Positions 18,206 through 27,598 of a DNA stretch of 64,000 nt are shown here, piece after piece. The notes under the pieces are model-generated. The model saw nothing but the letters and a program-made list of their open reading frames with translations, did no database searches and was not told the origin of the DNA. The DNA lies in contig NZ_BBWZ01000008.1 of NCBI RefSeq assembly GCF_001015055.1, positions 1 through 64,000 on the forward strand, read 5' to 3'. The stretch comes from Aneurinibacillus tyrosinisolvens (GTDB taxonomy: Bacteria > Bacillota > Bacilli > Aneurinibacillales > Aneurinibacillaceae). The position numbers were made by a program, and so were the translations under genes. How positions within the stretch are numbered: the stretch's first letter is position 1; each line of letters opens with the position of its first letter.

Positions 18206-18745
18206 ATGAGCTCAATCCGTTATGCGATGCTTACTTTACTGGCGCGCGAGCCACTTAGTGGTTACGATATTAAGCAACAAATGAACAATCGAATGGGCCC
18301 TTTTTGGAAAGCGGGGAGCAATCAAGTGTACCCTGAATTGGCCAAAATGGAGGGAGAAGGTTTGGTAAAGCTGTATGGGTTAGAACAGCATGCCTACCGC
18401 CCCGTCCGAAAACTGTATGAGATCACAGAAGCCGGACGTGAGGCATTAATACAGTGGACGACAGAGCCTACAGAGCGTGAAAACATACGCGATGAATTCC
18501 TATTGAAAGCTTACAATACCTGGCTTGTCGAGCCCGAAAAGATGATCATCCGAATTGAGGAAAAAAAGAAGGAACATGAAGAGAGATTAGCCGCCTATTT
18601 GGACAAAGTAGAGGAGCTTACCCAATTGCTTGATTCATCCAACAGCAAGGCTCCTATTGCCTCCAGCCTCTCTGTAGTTGAATTCGGCGTTCAATATGAA
18701 CGTCTGTATATAGAATGGTGTGATAAGTTAATTAAAAAACTTTAA
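18206..18745 (+). CDS. PadR-family transcriptional regulator
   Basis: 179 residues from ATG 18206, 8 bases after AAAGGAG; an upstream ATG at 18185 lacks a site. N-terminal PadR winged helix (LTLLAREPLSGYDIKQQM, then YPELAKMEGEGLVK) and a C-terminal coiled dimerisation helix of the PadR C-terminal type with DEFLLKAY. Represses the divergent esterase and itself, judging from the palindromes between them. The inducer is unknown. Confidence 0.9.
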   Translation: MSSIRYAMLTLLAREPLSGYDIKQQMNNRMGPFWKAGSNQVYPELAKMEGEGLVKLYGLEQHAYRPVRKLYEITEAGREALIQWTTEPTERENIRDEFLLKAYNTWLVEPEKMIIRIEEKKKEHEERLAAYLDKVEELTQLLDSSNSKAPIASSLSVVEFGVQYERLYIEWCDKLIKKL

Positions 18746-18768
18746 AGGCAAGCAGATCTTTCAAACAT

Positions 18769-18814
18769 AAAACTAAAATAAACCCCCGGTATCACGGGGG
18801 TTTATTTTAGTTTT
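18769..18814. terminator. Bidirectional terminator between padR and hesB-like gene
   Basis: Long arms (AAAACTAAAATAAACCCCC and complement) around ggtatcac. It overlaps the last codons of the minus-strand gene, so it terminates both convergent transcripts. Confidence 0.9.
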
Positions 18815-19073
18815 CACTATCTCTTAACTCCAATCTTCCGTTTCTATAGGAGATATCCAGGCGGTGTAAATGGGGAACAGCGTCTTCCCTGTAGTAGACT
18901 GTCAAACCATTTATTTCCTTTACATAGTCTCCATTTTTTAACTCATCCAGAGTTAAATTAAAGTTGGACAGCCCTCATGTACTTTTCTCTTTGTATCCAA
19001 TTCGAACCCCGCTTTTCTTCCGCCTTTTCATCAGCTGCTGAAGAAATTGGCTTGCCTCATTCGAAATATCCAT
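18807..19073 (-). CDS. HesB-like protein with in-frame UGA at the conserved Cys: probable selenoprotein
   Basis: 88 residues if UGA codon 33 (18975-18977) is read as selenocysteine. ATG follows GGAGGTGA. Both sides of the UGA are one continuous HesB/A-type Fe-S domain: GVRIGYKEKST, then U, then GLSNFNLTLDELKNGDYVKE and NGLTVYY. The distance from the UGA to LDE equals that from the first Cys to the matching acidic pair in ErpA and the HesB selenoproteins, so UGA sits exactly on the conserved Cys. The known HesB-like selenoprotein family (TIGR01911) has the same size and Sec site. A SECIS-like hairpin follows. The alternative is a Cys-to-stop nonsense mutation. Usual C-terminal CxC cysteines are absent. 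Confidence 0.65.
18937..18957 (-). promoter_or_regulatory. SECIS-like hairpin downstream of the UGA
   Basis: On the minus strand, TTTAACTC (18950-18957) pairs with GAGTTAAA (18937-18944) around loop TGGAT. The loop starts 25 bases after the UGA and has G in its first two positions, fitting the bacterial SECIS rules (16-37 bases, stem 4-16, early loop G). Confidence 0.5.
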
Positions 19074-19254
19074 AGAAGAAGTCACCTCCAACCGTTTGGT
19101 TTTTAGTATAACAAATAACTTGTGATAAAATGGTTATAGGTGAAAAGCACCGATTTAAAATATCGTTTTAACCGGAGGCAGATAAAAAGCATAATAGCTA
19201 ATTGTATAATAAAGTATAGATTTACTGTTGGTTATTAGAATGAGGTGAAGCATT

Positions 19255-21264
19255 TTGAATATAGATTCTATTCTTCATAGAGACTTTAAAACGATGATGG
19301 AACACGAATGGAGCAACCAGCCGGAACTTCTCTCTGACTTGGGAAACAGCATCTGCATCGTATTCGACAGGGACAATAAAATCGCCGGTATTGTAACCAG
19401 GGAACACCCCCATACACTTATCCCTCCGGGTATTTTGATGGCAGAGGAGCTGGCGAATCCAAAGGCGGATTGGGAAAACTATACCGTTACTATTTTTCTC
19501 GATTCAAAAGGAACGGTGCTGGGGTGGGTTAACCGTGATGAACTTTATAGGCATTTCTATCATCAGTATCGGGCAATTCTATCTTCTCTTCCGCATGAAG
19601 TAGTGGTCATTGACAAGAGATCCCAGATCGCTTTTGTCAACGAGCAGGTCTTAGAATCCCATGAATTAGATCCTGTACAGACAGCTATAAGAGAGCCAAA
19701 TGATCTCTATCCCAATTGTACCCTCGAAGAAGTCCTGCATTCTCCCTCAACAGGTATGGTCGTAAGAGTTACCGATAATAAAGAAGGCATTCTCACGCAA
19801 ACCAAAGTTATGGACAGGAACGAATGTATCGGAGCCATTCAGGTTTGCTGGGAGGCAGAAGCCATTGAGAATATTGCCATGCAGCTGAATCAGTATGCGA
19901 ATATGGCGATGGATTTGAAAGCCATTTTTGAATCCAGCTACGATGTCATCTATGTTTCTGATGGGCAGGGGAAGACCCTCCGAGTTAGTGCTGCCTGTGA
20001 GGAATTGTGGGGATATAAAGCGGAGGAGCTCATCGGAAAGACAGTATATGAATTAGAGAGAATGGGGGTTTATAAACCGTCCATTACGAGGCTGGTACTG
20101 GAAAAAAGAGAGAGAGTCCAGGTGATTCAAACGACGAAGACCGATAGAAGGCTTATGGTCGTAGGAACGCCGATTAAGGATGAGAGTGGCAATATTGTCC
20201 GCGTGGTCAATGCTTCAAGGGACATCACGGAAGAAAGCCAGTTAAAGTCGGAATTGGAAGATATGAAATTGTTAATGGAAGGATTTAAGCAGGAATTAAA
20301 TCATTTGAGACGGATAGCGCTGGAAAGTGATACGCTGGTTTTTAAAAGTGAAAGAATGGAAAGTGTAACCACGCTGGCCCGCAAGGTTGCCGGGGTGGAT
20401 TCAACTATCCTCATCCAGGGAGAATCCGGGGTCGGGAAGGAGGTTATCTCTTCCTATATTCATGAACATAGCGAACGTAAGAATAAGCCATTCATTAAAG
20501 TGAATTGCGGTGCCATTCCGGAAAATCTGTTGGAATCGGAGTTGTTCGGGTATGAAAAAGGGGCTTTTACCGGAGCTTCCAAGACGGGCAAGCCGGGATT
20601 ATTTGAATTGGCTCATGAAGGTACCCTGTTTTTGGATGAAATCGGGGAAGTTCCTTTATCGCTTCAAGTCAAATTATTACGTGTCCTGCAGGAAGGGGAA
20701 TTTGTCCGCGTTGGAGGAACAAAGCCGCTACGGGCGAATGTCCGCATTATTGCTGCGACCAATCGAAACCTGCAGGAAGAAACCAGATTAGGTAATTTTC
20801 GTGAGGACCTGTATTATCGTTTGAATGTCATACCTATTTTGATTCCCCCATTGCGTGAAAGAAAAGAAGATATAGTATCCTTAGCGCTATTTTTTATCCA
20901 AAAATTTAATGACAAATATAAGCGGGATAAAGTGTTTGCTCAGGACGTATTAGAAGTACTGCAAAGCCATTCCTGGCGAGGAAATGTACGGGAACTCCAA
21001 AATATTATCGAACGGTTGATTGTTACGACGGACAATCCGGTTATTAAGGTCGAACACCTTCCCGACGCCTTTACAGCTTCCCGTGCATTTCCATCCGTTC
21101 AGGTGAGTGATATTATGCCGATGAAAGATGCCATAGATCTGGTGGAGAGACAACTTCTGGCTTTAGCTAAACGGAAGTACAAAACGACCGTAAAGATCGC
21201 GGAAGTTTTGGGTGTAAACCAGTCAACAGTGAGTAGAAAAATCACAAAAATGAAGATTGAATAA
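19255..21264 (+). CDS. Sigma-54-dependent PAS-domain transcriptional activator
   Basis: 669 residues, TTG start after GAGGTG. The N-terminal half has a sensor region (1-105), a degenerate PAS (about 108-205) and a clear PAS domain (about 222-330). The AAA+ domain carries Walker A GESGVGKE, the sigma-54 contact loop GAFTGA, Walker B LFLDEIGEV and the R-finger region FREDLYYRLNVIPI. A C-terminal TyrR/RocR-like helix-turn-helix (TTVKIAEVLGVNQSTVSRKI) ends it. It sits upstream of three identical-pattern palindromes, a -24/-12 promoter and a catabolic operon, which it should activate when its PAS domain senses an inducer. Confidence 0.93.
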   Translation: MNIDSILHRDFKTMMEHEWSNQPELLSDLGNSICIVFDRDNKIAGIVTREHPHTLIPPGILMAEELANPKADWENYTVTIFLDSKGTVLGWVNRDELYRHFYHQYRAILSSLPHEVVVIDKRSQIAFVNEQVLESHELDPVQTAIREPNDLYPNCTLEEVLHSPSTGMVVRVTDNKEGILTQTKVMDRNECIGAIQVCWEAEAIENIAMQLNQYANMAMDLKAIFESSYDVIYVSDGQGKTLRVSAACEELWGYKAEELIGKTVYELERMGVYKPSITRLVLEKRERVQVIQTTKTDRRLMVVGTPIKDESGNIVRVVNASRDITEESQLKSELEDMKLLMEGFKQELNHLRRIALESDTLVFKSERMESVTTLARKVAGVDSTILIQGESGVGKEVISSYIHEHSERKNKPFIKVNCGAIPENLLESELFGYEKGAFTGASKTGKPGLFELAHEGTLFLDEIGEVPLSLQVKLLRVLQEGEFVRVGGTKPLRANVRIIAATNRNLQEETRLGNFREDLYYRLNVIPILIPPLRERKEDIVSLALFFIQKFNDKYKRDKVFAQDVLEVLQSHSWRGNVRELQNIIERLIVTTDNPVIKVEHLPDAFTASRAFPSVQVSDIMPMKDAIDLVERQLLALAKRKYKTTVKIAEVLGVNQSTVSRKITKMKIE

Positions 21265-21268
21265 AATT

Positions 21269-21384
21269 ATGCACATATGCATTATTGTTATGCGTACGTG
21301 CATAATTGTTTTTAAGTCTTCTGTATTCGTTTTCACTTTCTTTTATATTCTGAATTATTAAATACGAACTATGCGCCTGCGCAT
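21269..21384 (+). promoter_or_regulatory. Three ATGC-N6-GCAT enhancer sites
   Basis: Exact 14-base sites at 21269-21282, 21290-21303 and 21371-21384, all ATGC-N6-GCAT and themselves near-palindromic. The first two centres are 21 bases apart (two helical turns). The group ends 62 bases before the sigma-54 promoter, the expected place for activator binding. Confidence 0.75.
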
Positions 21385-21445
21385 AGTTTTTTCTATGGTA
21401 AATTTATAAACCTTACCAGGCAAAGGTTCTCCCCCTTCTAATAGT

Positions 21446-21462
21446 TTGGCATGAAATTTGCT
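21446..21462 (+). promoter_or_regulatory. Sigma-54 (-24/-12) promoter
   Basis: TTGGCA...TTGCT with GG at 21448-21449 and GC at 21460-21461, separated by exactly 10 bases as required for sigma-54. It lies about 50 bases before the permease gene. Confidence 0.85.
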
Positions 21463-21510
21463 TTGTTAATATAAGCGTAAGAATCACGAAGGGGAAAGGA
21501 GGTCTTTTAC

Positions 21511-22967
21511 ATGCCAAAAACAGACGGAAATAAATTAATTACGCCGGACATTGTGCCTGTAAAGAGTAACAGCAGAGTCATAAGCGGTTTTGGCTTTTTT
21601 AACATCTGGGTTGGAATGGCTGTTATTATCGCAACATTTCAGATTGGAGGAAATGGAATCGACTCAATGTCCATTTGGGAAGTTGCATCAGCTATTTTTG
21701 TTGCAAACCTAATGATTGCTATCATTGCCAGTCTCAGTGGAGATATTGGCATTGAACATGGTTTGTCTTTCGCTACCTACCTACGGGCACCATTTGGAAT
21801 AGCTGGCGTCCATTTGCCTGCTGTTAGCCGTGGCATTGTTGCTTCAGTATGGTTTGGTATTCAGACGTATTTAGGAGCCATTGCCCTAAATGCCTTGTTT
21901 GCTAAGATGACTGGCTTTGACTCATGGTTAACCTGGTATCTTCTCTTTGCGGTCGTTCAAATCATTAATACGGCAATGGGAATTAAAGCAATAGACAAGT
22001 TAGCCATTGTAGCTGCACCCTCTATTATTGTTATCTCCATCTGGATTTTATTTAAAATGATGGGGATGGCAGAAGCAAAAGGAATTAATATTGCTACATA
22101 CCATGGGACAGCACATACAACAAGCTGGTTTTTAATCATGGTAGCAAATATGGGGTTTTGGTCCGCTCTAGCTGTTGATATTCCAAACCTTACCCGTTAT
22201 GTTAAGGCTCCTATGGGGGAAAAGGGCTGGTTTAAAAGAAATTGGAGCAGTTTTTGGCCGCATATCACAGCGCTTCCCTTTGTACAAACTTTTATGGGAA
22301 TCATCGGTGCCGTTAGTGTACTTGGTGCCAACAATTGGAATCCAATCGAAGTAATTCAAGGCACGGCAAGCGGTTGGTCTTATGTCATTCTTCTTATTAT
22401 GGTTATTCTGGCTCAGTGGTCTACAAATACAGCATCGAACCTTATTCCGGCAGCTTTGACCTTCGTAAATGCAGGGGCAAGCATCCGGATGTCCATGGTA
22501 ACCGGTATTGTTTTAGCAGGCGTAATCGGAACTATTGTGCAACCCTGGTCCATCCTTGACCAGCTGTTTACGTACCTTGCTACTATGGTGCCATTTTATC
22601 TGCTGTTGCCGGTATTATCATCTGTGATTACTATGTGATTCGCAAAAGACGTCTTAACGTCCACGATTTATATAGCGAAGACGGCCAATTCCGCTATGAT
22701 GGAGGCTGGAATCTGGCAGGCCTGCTAGCATGGGCGATAGGAGGAGGCGCGGCGCTTTACTTCATGGAATACATGTATCTTGTTGGCTTCCCGCTTGGTT
22801 TTATTTCTTACTATGTATTAATGAAAGTATGGTATTTAAACAAACATAAGCAAGCGGAAATAGAATCAAATTACTCCGATGAGTATTTAGGAACTACGGT
22901 CGGGCGTGATTGGGATGTTATGCATCAGAATTCCCCCGCTTCTTCGGAGCATGCGGCTTCAGTATAA
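21511..22967 (+). pseudogene. NCS1-family (cytosine/hydantoin-type) permease, frameshifted
   Basis: First frame (to 22638) encodes about 10 membrane helices with NCS1 features: FFNIWVGMAV, GIEHGLSFATYLRAPFG and NWNPIEVIQ. Near 22587 the frame is lost. The third frame continues as GAILSAVAGIIICDYYVIRK and then RRLNVHDLYSEDGQFRYDGG, so the transporter runs on to 22967. One missing G in ATGG(G)TGCC would restore it. Total length about 485 residues, normal for NCS1. Expected to import the substrate of the operon: a cyclic imide, hydantoin or pyrimidine-like compound. ATG after AAAGGAGGT. First gene of the sigma-54 operon. Confidence 0.85.
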
Positions 22968-23058
22968 GTACAACGCATTAATTTATTTGTAAACTGTATT
23001 CGCAATCTTAAAATGATTCCTAAAGATGTATAATGAAAAAAAGGAGCTGTGATGATAT

Positions 23059-23943
23059 ATGACAAAGAAAAAAGAAATTCTAGTTGCATATGGGATTGAT
23101 GTAGATGCTGTAGCCGGTTGGCTCGGTTCCTATGGCGGGGAGGATTCGCCGGACGATATTTCCCGGGGATTGTTTGCCGGTGAAGTCGGTGTTCCGCGCC
23201 TGCTTAAGCTCTTCGAAAAATATAATTTAAAAACAACCTGGTTTATTCCGGGTCACTCTATTGAAACTTTCCCCGAGCAAACAAGAATGGTAGTGGAAGC
23301 CGGCCACGAAATCGGAATCCACGGATACTCTCATGAGAATCCAATTGCGATGACGCAGCACCAGGAAGAAACCGTTCTATTAAAATGTATTGATCTAGTA
23401 GAGAAGGTTTCCGGCAAGCGTCCAACCGGTTACGTTGCCCCCTGGTGGGAATTCTCCACAGTAACCAACGAACTTCTCTTAAAGCACGGGATTAAATATG
23501 ATCACAGCTTAATGCATAATGATTTCCACCCATACTATGTGCGGGTAGGAGATACGTGGACCAACATCGATTATGAGAAGAGCGCAGAAGAATGGATGAA
23601 GCCGCTCGTACGAGGGGAAGAAACGGAATTGATTGAAATCCCTGCCAACTGGTATGTGGACGACCTGCCTCCGATGATGTTCATTAAGAAATCTCCAAAC
23701 AGCCATGGTTTTGTAAATCCGCGCGATATTGAGCAAATGTGGAAGGATCAATTCGATTGGGTATATCGCGAGCATGACTATGCGGTATTTCCGATGACGA
23801 TTCATCCGGATGTGAGCGGCCGCCCGCAAGTGCTTCTCATGCATGAACGCTTGATTGAATATATTAACAGCCATGAGGGTGTGCGCTGGGTAACGTTTGA
23901 TGAAATTGCCGATAATTTTAAGGCCCGTTCCCCAAGAAAATAG
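23059..23943 (+). CDS. Polysaccharide-deacetylase-fold hydrolase, probable cyclic imidase
   Basis: 294 residues. NodB-homology fold: AYGIDVDA (metal Asp), HGYSHENP (H-x3-H metal ligands), a conserved APWWEFS and late [13 protein letters not shown]. This set and length match the PuuE/HpPgdA branch, which includes bacterial cyclic imide hydrolase (opens succinimide- or maleimide-type rings to half-amides). The neighbouring permease and amidase make an imidase more likely than a cell-wall deacetylase; no signal peptide, so cytoplasmic. Ribosome site AAAGGAG. A zinc supply role for the CobW gene downstream is plausible. Confidence 0.75.
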   Translation: MTKKKEILVAYGIDVDAVAGWLGSYGGEDSPDDISRGLFAGEVGVPRLLKLFEKYNLKTTWFIPGHSIETFPEQTRMVVEAGHEIGIHGYSHENPIAMTQHQEETVLLKCIDLVEKVSGKRPTGYVAPWWEFSTVTNELLLKHGIKYDHSLMHNDFHPYYVRVGDTWTNIDYEKSAEEWMKPLVRGEETELIEIPANWYVDDLPPMMFIKKSPNSHGFVNPRDIEQMWKDQFDWVYREHDYAVFPMTIHPDVSGRPQVLLMHERLIEYINSHEGVRWVTFDEIADNFKARSPRK

Positions 23944-24039
23944 TGCTTTGAAGCGGGAAAAGCAATAGAGAATACAGGGATGGCTGATTTGTAGGAGACA
24001 ATCAGCCTCCCTGTATTATTTTATATAGAAGGTAGGAAG

Positions 24040-24408
24040 ATGGCGATGTGCGTATTATGTAGCGGTTCTGTGCTGCAAGTCCATTGGACAGACCGTAAAA
24101 ATAGCAGTTCAGATCAGTTAACGGCTCAAAAAGCAGGGGAAGCTCAGCGCTCCCGCATCCGGGAACGGCATATCCGAATCCGCCAGAGTAACAAAATTCT
24201 AGGGGTGTACGGCCTTAAATTGAGTGATTGGACAGGAAGTAAATATATTTTGAATGATAAGAAGGGACGTACAGAAATCGTTCAGGATCTGGGTGCGCTC
24301 TGGGCAATAGCCGAAAAGCTTCTGGGAAAACCAATTGATCCGCTGGATCCCGTCCTGATGGAAGTCCTGGCATCCCAGCAAGCCGACTCTCAAGGAGATA
24401 AGCAATGA
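24040..24408 (+). CDS. Small CxxC protein coupled to a CobW GTPase
   Basis: 122 residues (ATG 24040; ATG 24046 also possible). Begins MAMCVLCSGSVLQVHWTD, a CxxC pair that could bind metal, followed by an Arg-rich helix (RSRIRERHIRIRQSNKIL) and a domain with LSDWTGSKYIL and an APEKLLG-like helix. No known function. Its stop overlaps the CobW start by 4 bases (ATGA), implying tight translational coupling and perhaps a metal acceptor or adaptor role. Confidence 0.7.
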   Translation: MAMCVLCSGSVLQVHWTDRKNSSSDQLTAQKAGEAQRSRIRERHIRIRQSNKILGVYGLKLSDWTGSKYILNDKKGRTEIVQDLGALWAIAEKLLGKPIDPLDPVLMEVLASQQADSQGDKQ

Positions 24409-25415
24409 GCAAAAAGCGCAGGATAACGATTGTCACTGGATTTCTTGGCAGTGGGAAAACGACGCTTCTTACACGTTTACTTAAAGATCCGTTTCTAAAA
24501 AATGCAGCTGTATTAGTGAATGAATTTGGAAAAGTGGGACTCGACCACCATCTTTTACGCAAAATTGATGAAAAAACTCTCCTTATAGGCGGCGGGTGTC
24601 TCTGCTGTACAGTAAGAGAAGACCTTGTCAACTCCCTTCGCGAGCTTCTCAATAAAGATCATAGGGGAGAAATCGAACCGCTGGAACGGGTCATTATCGA
24701 GACGAGCGGCCTGGCTGATCCGGCTCCGATTTTGTTTACAGTGCTTACTGATACGGTACTGCAGCATCATTTTACCATTGATCAGGTAATTGTAACCGTT
24801 GATGCGGTCAATGGACAACTTCACCTCGACAGGCAGCCTGAGTCGATGAAGCAGGCAGCCGTAGCGGACAAAATTATCATCACGAAGACGGATATCGCTT
24901 CGCCAGAGGAAGTGCAGCAGTTAGTTGCCCGGTTACATGCTCTTAACCCTTCTGCCGAAATCATACAATCGGTTCTTGGAGATGTGGATTGTACTGAACT
25001 ATTTGTTCCGAATGAAAAGGCAAAAAGCGGTCACCTCATTCACTATGATGAATCTCCACCGGGAAACCATGCCCCTAATACCCGCTCCATTTCCCTTACT
25101 TTCGATCAGCCGCTGGATTGGAATGCTTTCGGTTTATGGCTCAGTATGCTGCTGCATGCAAGAGGCCAGGATGTGCTGCGGGTCAAAGGGATGGTTGATG
25201 TGGGTGAAGAAGGGCCGGTGATTCTGAACGGGGTGCAGCATATTATTCATCCGCCTGAGCATTTGGATAAATGGCCGAATGACGATAAGCGTTCCCATGT
25301 CGTCTTCATTATGCGTTCGATTAACCCGGAAGAAATCCTGCGGTCCCTTCATGCATTCCAGCATGTTCTTGGTTCGCGAGCTTCCATTAGGGAGACGATA
25401 GAAGTTCTTCAATAG
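24405..25415 (+). CDS. CobW/COG0523-family GTPase, metal chaperone
   Basis: 336 residues. Walker A GFLGSGKTT (about 13-21), the metal site GGCLCC (CxCC motif), ETSGLADP, the guanine motif TKTD, and a C-terminal CobW_C domain with LRVKGMVDV. G3E GTPases of this kind deliver Zn or other metals to partner enzymes. Placed between a metal-dependent imidase-like hydrolase and an amidase, its client is probably the hydrolase. Start codon ATG overlaps the preceding stop. Confidence 0.9.
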   Translation: MSKKRRITIVTGFLGSGKTTLLTRLLKDPFLKNAAVLVNEFGKVGLDHHLLRKIDEKTLLIGGGCLCCTVREDLVNSLRELLNKDHRGEIEPLERVIIETSGLADPAPILFTVLTDTVLQHHFTIDQVIVTVDAVNGQLHLDRQPESMKQAAVADKIIITKTDIASPEEVQQLVARLHALNPSAEIIQSVLGDVDCTELFVPNEKAKSGHLIHYDESPPGNHAPNTRSISLTFDQPLDWNAFGLWLSMLLHARGQDVLRVKGMVDVGEEGPVILNGVQHIIHPPEHLDKWPNDDKRSHVVFIMRSINPEEILRSLHAFQHVLGSRASIRETIEVLQ

Positions 25416-25493
25416 AGAACAAACAAAATAAAGATGAAAAGCTCAATAACGCACTAAGTATGTTTTACATGTAAAGTCGGGAGGAGAGTTAAA

Positions 25494-26916
25494 ATGTCAA
25501 ACCAGGATATCCTGAAGCTGGATATTGCATCCTTATCATCTAAAATTAAAAATAAAGAACTATCACCTGTAGAGATTACCCGGCAGCTTTTAACGCGAAT
25601 TGAAGAACTAAATCCTTTACTTAATGCTTTTATAACCATTTCCTCCAACGAAGCCCTCGATTCTGCAAAGAGAGCAGAAGAAGAAATTATAAGTAGAAAT
25701 TGGAAAGGGCCGCTGCACGGGATCCCAATCGGACTTAAAGATTTGATTTATACGAAGGGAATTCGAACGACCATGGGATCGAAACTGTATCAAGATTTTG
25801 TCCCGGACTTTGATGCAACGGTTGTGCAGAAATTAAAAAAATGCAGGCGCTATTATTATCGGAAAATTAAATACACATGAGTTTGCCTACGGTTCTACGG
25901 GGGATGTTTCCCATTTTGGTCCGGCGCGAAATCCATATGATTTAAATAAAATGACAGGTGGTTCAAGCAGCGGTTCTGGAGCAGCTGTCGCTTCAGCGTT
26001 ATGCTTTGGAGCGCTGGGTACAGATACCGGCGGTTCGATTCGCATTCCCGCTTCATCCTGCGGAATTGTAGGGATGAAGCCCACCTTTGGAAGAGTAAGT
26101 AAATATGGGGTGCAGGCTTTAGGGTACACGCTGGATCATGTTGGGCCAATGACGAGAACAATAAGAGATAACGCCCTTTTATTAAATGCTTTAGCAGGAT
26201 ATGATGAACAAGATTCCTACTCCATTCAACGTGAGGAAGAAGATTTTACACGCTATATCGGAGAAAGTATAGAGGGAAAAGTGATAGGAATTCCTTCGAC
26301 TTTCTATTTCGACTCTCTTGATGATGAAGTACGAAACAGAATAGAAGAGGCAGTAGCCGTTTTTCAAGCAATGGGAGCGAAAACGGAGACGGTTGATATG
26401 CCTAATCTTTCCGATGTTTCCTGGGCTCAGTTGAAAACAATCCAGAGTGAAGCGTACGCTGTTCATGAGGAACATATGAAACAAGAAGTGAAGGAGTATC
26501 ACCCGGAGGTGCTAGAACGCCTCGTATCAAGCGCTGAAGCCAGGGGCTATGAATATGTAAAAGCCCAGCAAATTCGTCAGCGCGCTTTGGAGTCATTTAA
26601 GAAAACTTTTGAACGTGTTGATGTATTGCTAACGCCAACCCTTCCTATCCTGCCTCCTGAAATCGGGCAGAGGGAAATCCAGGTAGGAGGACAAAATGAA
26701 CCGGTTCGCGCTGCGTTACTGCGTTTAACTGGTCCGACTAATCTTACCGGGCTGCCCAGTTTATCTATCCCCTGTGGTTTTTCGACGAGCGGTTTGCCAA
26801 TTGGAATGCAGCTTATCGGTCCATCTTTTAGTGAAGCTGTTTTATATCAGTTCGGCGCTGCCTTTGAGGGTGCAGCTACTATTTCTTCATTAAAATGGGA
26901 GATTGAAAGAGTGTAA
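25494..26916 (+). pseudogene. Amidase-signature hydrolase (GatA-like), frameshifted
   Basis: N-terminal frame 25494-25880 has the amidase opening and GPLHGIPIGLKDLIYTKG with the catalytic Lys. The other frame continues AGAIIIGKLNTHEFAYGSTG and has MTGGSSSGSGAAVA and DTGGSIRIPAS with the cis-Ser and Ser nucleophile. The break is at a seven-A run, 25835-25841; six As rejoin them into about 473 residues. In this operon it would hydrolyse the half-amide made by the imidase to a dicarboxylate plus ammonia. Not the transamidosome subunit, since gatB and gatC are absent. Strong GGAGGAGAG ribosome site. Confidence 0.88.
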
Positions 26917-26934
26917 GAACTTACGTTGGGGAGC

Positions 26935-26968
26935 AAAGATGTTTGCTAGCACGTATGCAAACATCTTT
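26935..26968 (+). terminator. Hairpin ending the sigma-54 operon
   Basis: AAAGATGTTTGC and GCAAACATCTTT form perfect 12-base arms around a 10-base loop, 19 bases after the amidase stop. No long T-run follows. Confidence 0.6.
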
Positions 26969-27598
26969 GCAAACCATTTATCTTATCCAATTGTCTTTGT
27001 TCCTCCCCTCTATTGCAGTCTATCTTTATTTCTCTCCACTAACAGTAATGCCTTTTCTATTTTCTCTTACGAACGCCCGCAAAACTAAGATTCGCTGCTT
27101 AGTATTCAATCGAACCCAGTACCCCGCCCGGACCTTCATGTTCCCGCCTCCTTCCCATAATGACTTCTTCGGTGCTATTCTTCCATTGACAAAATCCCAG
27201 CGGAAATCTTTCATGATTAGGGAATGTAATAAAGCCTCCCGTTTATGTGCCGGGTAGAGATTCTTGATTTCCTGTCTGAATTTATACAAAAAGACATTTT
27301 TCGTGTGAATAGGACATATTTCTTAAAAAATTCGACATTGTTCGTGTTGATTAGAGCAATATACCCTGTTACATTATGTGACATATATTTCTTTTGTCAT
27401 ACTTTTGATAATTATTACCCTGTGTAATCTTTAGTCAAACAAGAAAAAGAAAATAACATATCATACTTCAGCATGATTTTCCCGTATCTAATGCTCGGGC
27501 TTACAATACAATCTATTGACTTGAACTATCATTATAGAATAAATTTAAATATACAGATTTTTTCATAATAATACAAAAACAGAAGAGGGGGAACTGGC
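26969..27598. other. Intergenic region, about 630 bases
   Basis: A minus-strand frame (27026-27289, 87 residues, very basic) has only a TTG start without ribosome site; I do not call it. The last 100 bases presumably carry the promoter of the carboxypeptidase gene (TTGACT near 27519). Confidence 0.4.

Noticed and set aside
22635..22967. Separate gene after the permease
   Set aside because: It is the permease C-terminus in another frame; its GTG start has no ribosome site.
27026..27289. 87-codon minus-strand basic ORF
   Set aside because: TTG start without ribosome site, no family pattern.
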